6,549 bases of DNA, from the NCBI GenBank assembly GCA_002705605.1, contig PAJD01000021.1:1-6549 (forward strand), given 5' to 3'. Shown in pieces: positions 5,387 through 6,549 of the stretch. A model generated the notes under the pieces. That model was not told the DNA's origin, did not search any database, and saw nothing but the letters and a program-made list of their open reading frames with translations. The position numbers and the translations under genes were made by a program. The stretch's first letter is position 1. The number at the start of each line of letters is the position of its first letter. The stretch is from Fidelibacterota bacterium (GTDB lineage: Bacteria; Fidelibacterota; Marinisomatia; SCGC-AAA003-L08; D37C17).

Positions 5387-6549
5387 ATGAATTCTAAAAG
5401 TTTAATTATTGTTGAGTCACCTTCAAAAATAAAAACCCTCAAAAAATTCCTAGGTGAAGAGAATTATGAGATAGAAGCTTCTGTTGGTCATGTAAGAGAT
5501 CTAGCTGAAAAAAATCTAGGATTAGATATAGACAATGGATTTAAACCAACATACGTAGTTTCAAAAAGAGGAAAGGATGTAATTAAACAAATAAAGACAT
5601 CTCTTAAAAATGTAGATAGTATATATATAGCAACTGATCCTGATAGAGAAGGAGAGGCAATTGCTTGGCATTTAGTTGAAGAGTTAAAACCAAAAATTCC
5701 TGTTAAAAGAATGGTTTTTAATGAAATAACAAAGCAAGCTGTCCACGATTCACTAAATAATACAAAAGAAATTAATCTTAATTTAGTTAATGCCCAAGAA
5801 TGTAGACGATTTTTAGATAGACTTTTTGGATTTCTAGTTTCGAAACAATTATGGTTTAATGTAAAAGGAGGATTATCAGCAGGTAGAGTGCAAAGTCCGG
5901 CTGTTAAAATTCTAGTTGATAGAGAGAAACTAAGAACTAATTTCAAACAAAATGAATTTTGGGATTTACAAGGAGAGTTTAATGCCAAAAAAGATAGTAT
6001 TTTTAGTAAATTAATTTCTATTAATGGTAAAAATATTGCATCAGGTAATGCTTTTAATAAAACAACTGGGGAACTAGATAAAAAAGAAACAATTGTTCTT
6101 GATGAAAAAACAGCCAATGATTTAATCAAATCTCTTTCAAAAAATAAATGGGAAATTAGTGATGTTATAAAAAAACCAAAAAATCAAAATCCTTATGCTC
6201 CCTTTATAACATCAACTTTACAGCAAGAAGGTATAAGAAAATTATATATGAACTCAAATCAAGTAATGAGAATTGCTCAAAATTTATATGAAGAGGGATA
6301 TATAACTTATATGAGGACAGACTCCATAAACTTATCAACAGAAGCTTTAAATGCTGCGAGAAATTTAATTAAAGAAAAATATGGGGATGACTATTTACCA
6401 GAAAAACCAAGAGTTTACAAAGGAAAAGCTAAAAATTCTCAAGAAGCTCATGAGGCTATAAGACCAGCAGGAGCAACTTTTAAAGATCCTGAATCTTTAA
6501 AAGATAAACTCTCTGATAAAGAATATAAATTATATGATTTAATATGGAA
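5387..6549 (+). CDS. topA: DNA topoisomerase I (type IA), N-terminal 387 residues
   Basis: TopA relaxes negatively supercoiled DNA by cutting one strand through a 5'-phosphotyrosine link. The gene opens at ATG 5387 and stays in frame to the right edge; the C-terminal part, including any zinc-ribbon repeats, is outside the window. The TOPRIM domain begins with SLIIVESPSKIKTLKKFLG (Glu10) and has the metal-binding DxDxE as Asp84, Asp86 and Glu88 in IATDPDREGEAIAWH. It is followed by NAQECRRFLDRLFGF (135-149) and KGGLSAGRVQSPAV (160-173). The catalytic tyrosine is Tyr308 in GYITYMRTDS, with Arg310 beside it. QEAHEAIRP (352-360) is the conserved motif that follows. An AAGGAA Shine-Dalgarno at 5370-5375 supports the start, though its 11-base spacing is long. 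It is divergent from the DUF2797 gene across 86 bp. In other bacteria topA is often induced by high negative supercoiling; the AT-rich leader here would allow that, but I cannot show it. Confidence 0.97.
   Translation, partial: MNSKSLIIVESPSKIKTLKKFLGEENYEIEASVGHVRDLAEKNLGLDIDNGFKPTYVVSKRGKDVIKQIKTSLKNVDSIYIATDPDREGEAIAWHLVEELKPKIPVKRMVFNEITKQAVHDSLNNTKEINLNLVNAQECRRFLDRLFGFLVSKQLWFNVKGGLSAGRVQSPAVKILVDREKLRTNFKQNEFWDLQGEFNAKKDSIFSKLISINGKNIASGNAFNKTTGELDKKETIVLDEKTANDLIKSLSKNKWEISDVIKKPKNQNPYAPFITSTLQQEGIRKLYMNSNQVMRIAQNLYEEGYITYMRTDSINLSTEALNAARNLIKEKYGDDYLPEKPRVYKGKAKNSQEAHEAIRPAGATFKDPESLKDKLSDKEYKLYDLIW

Noticed and set aside
5488..6129. Minus-strand open frame of 213 codons opposite topA
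   Set aside because: It is antisense to the catalytic TOPRIM region of topA, which has every expected motif; the serine/leucine-rich translation is a typical shadow.
1..6549. A novel defence, mobile or biosynthetic system
   Set aside because: All complete genes belong to recognised housekeeping or conserved families in ordinary order; no repeats, integrase, transposase or clustered accessory genes are visible.

Overview
This is a very AT-rich window (well under 35 % G+C by eye), densely packed with core bacterial genes. It carries a trigger factor-clpP-clpX protein quality-control operon, flanked by a divergent tRNA-modification gene (trhO), a convergent DUF2797 gene and the start of topA. 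I see no mobile elements, CRISPR arrays, tRNAs, rRNAs or frameshifted genes. The streamlined layout (gaps of 6-10 bp, a 4-bp convergent overlap, 43- and 86-bp divergent intergenic regions) and the lysine/asparagine/isoleucine-rich proteins suggest a small-genome bacterium, probably free-living and aquatic. The DUF2797 and trigger factor sequences look closest to the Bacteroidetes/Marinimicrobia (FCB) side of the tree. I favour a SAR406/Marinimicrobia-like organism over a typical flavobacterium, but this rests on remembered family patterns and was not computed.

Layout. Bases 1-120 (minus) hold the first 40 codons of an exported protein, preceded by a strong Shine-Dalgarno. Bases 121-304 are intergenic and hold an FNR/CRP-like half-palindromic site nested in a larger dyad, which may also serve as the trhO terminator. 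Bases 305-1339 (minus) are trhO, the O2-dependent tRNA uridine-34 hydroxylase. Bases 1340-1382 are a compact divergent control region in which the two -10 boxes form a 10-bp inverted repeat and each occupies the other's -35 position. Bases 1383-4506 (plus) are tig-clpP-clpX. Bases 4503-5300 (minus) are a DUF2797 zinc-cluster protein whose stop codon overlaps that of clpX. Bases 5301-5386 are a second divergent intergenic region, and topA runs from 5387 off the right edge.

How the genes work together. Trigger factor meets nascent chains at the ribosome exit tunnel. ClpX unfolds and feeds tagged or damaged proteins into the ClpP chamber, and the three are co-transcribed so that folding and degradation capacity scale together. 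TrhO modifies wobble uridines for decoding and TopA relaxes negative supercoils, so the window is mostly translation, proteostasis and DNA-topology housekeeping. I did not find a new multi-gene system. The points most worth a second look are the mirror-image divergent promoter with apparently leaderless starts, a trigger factor that lacks the conserved Phe of its ribosome-binding signature, and a GIY-YIG-like signature in the DUF2797 protein.
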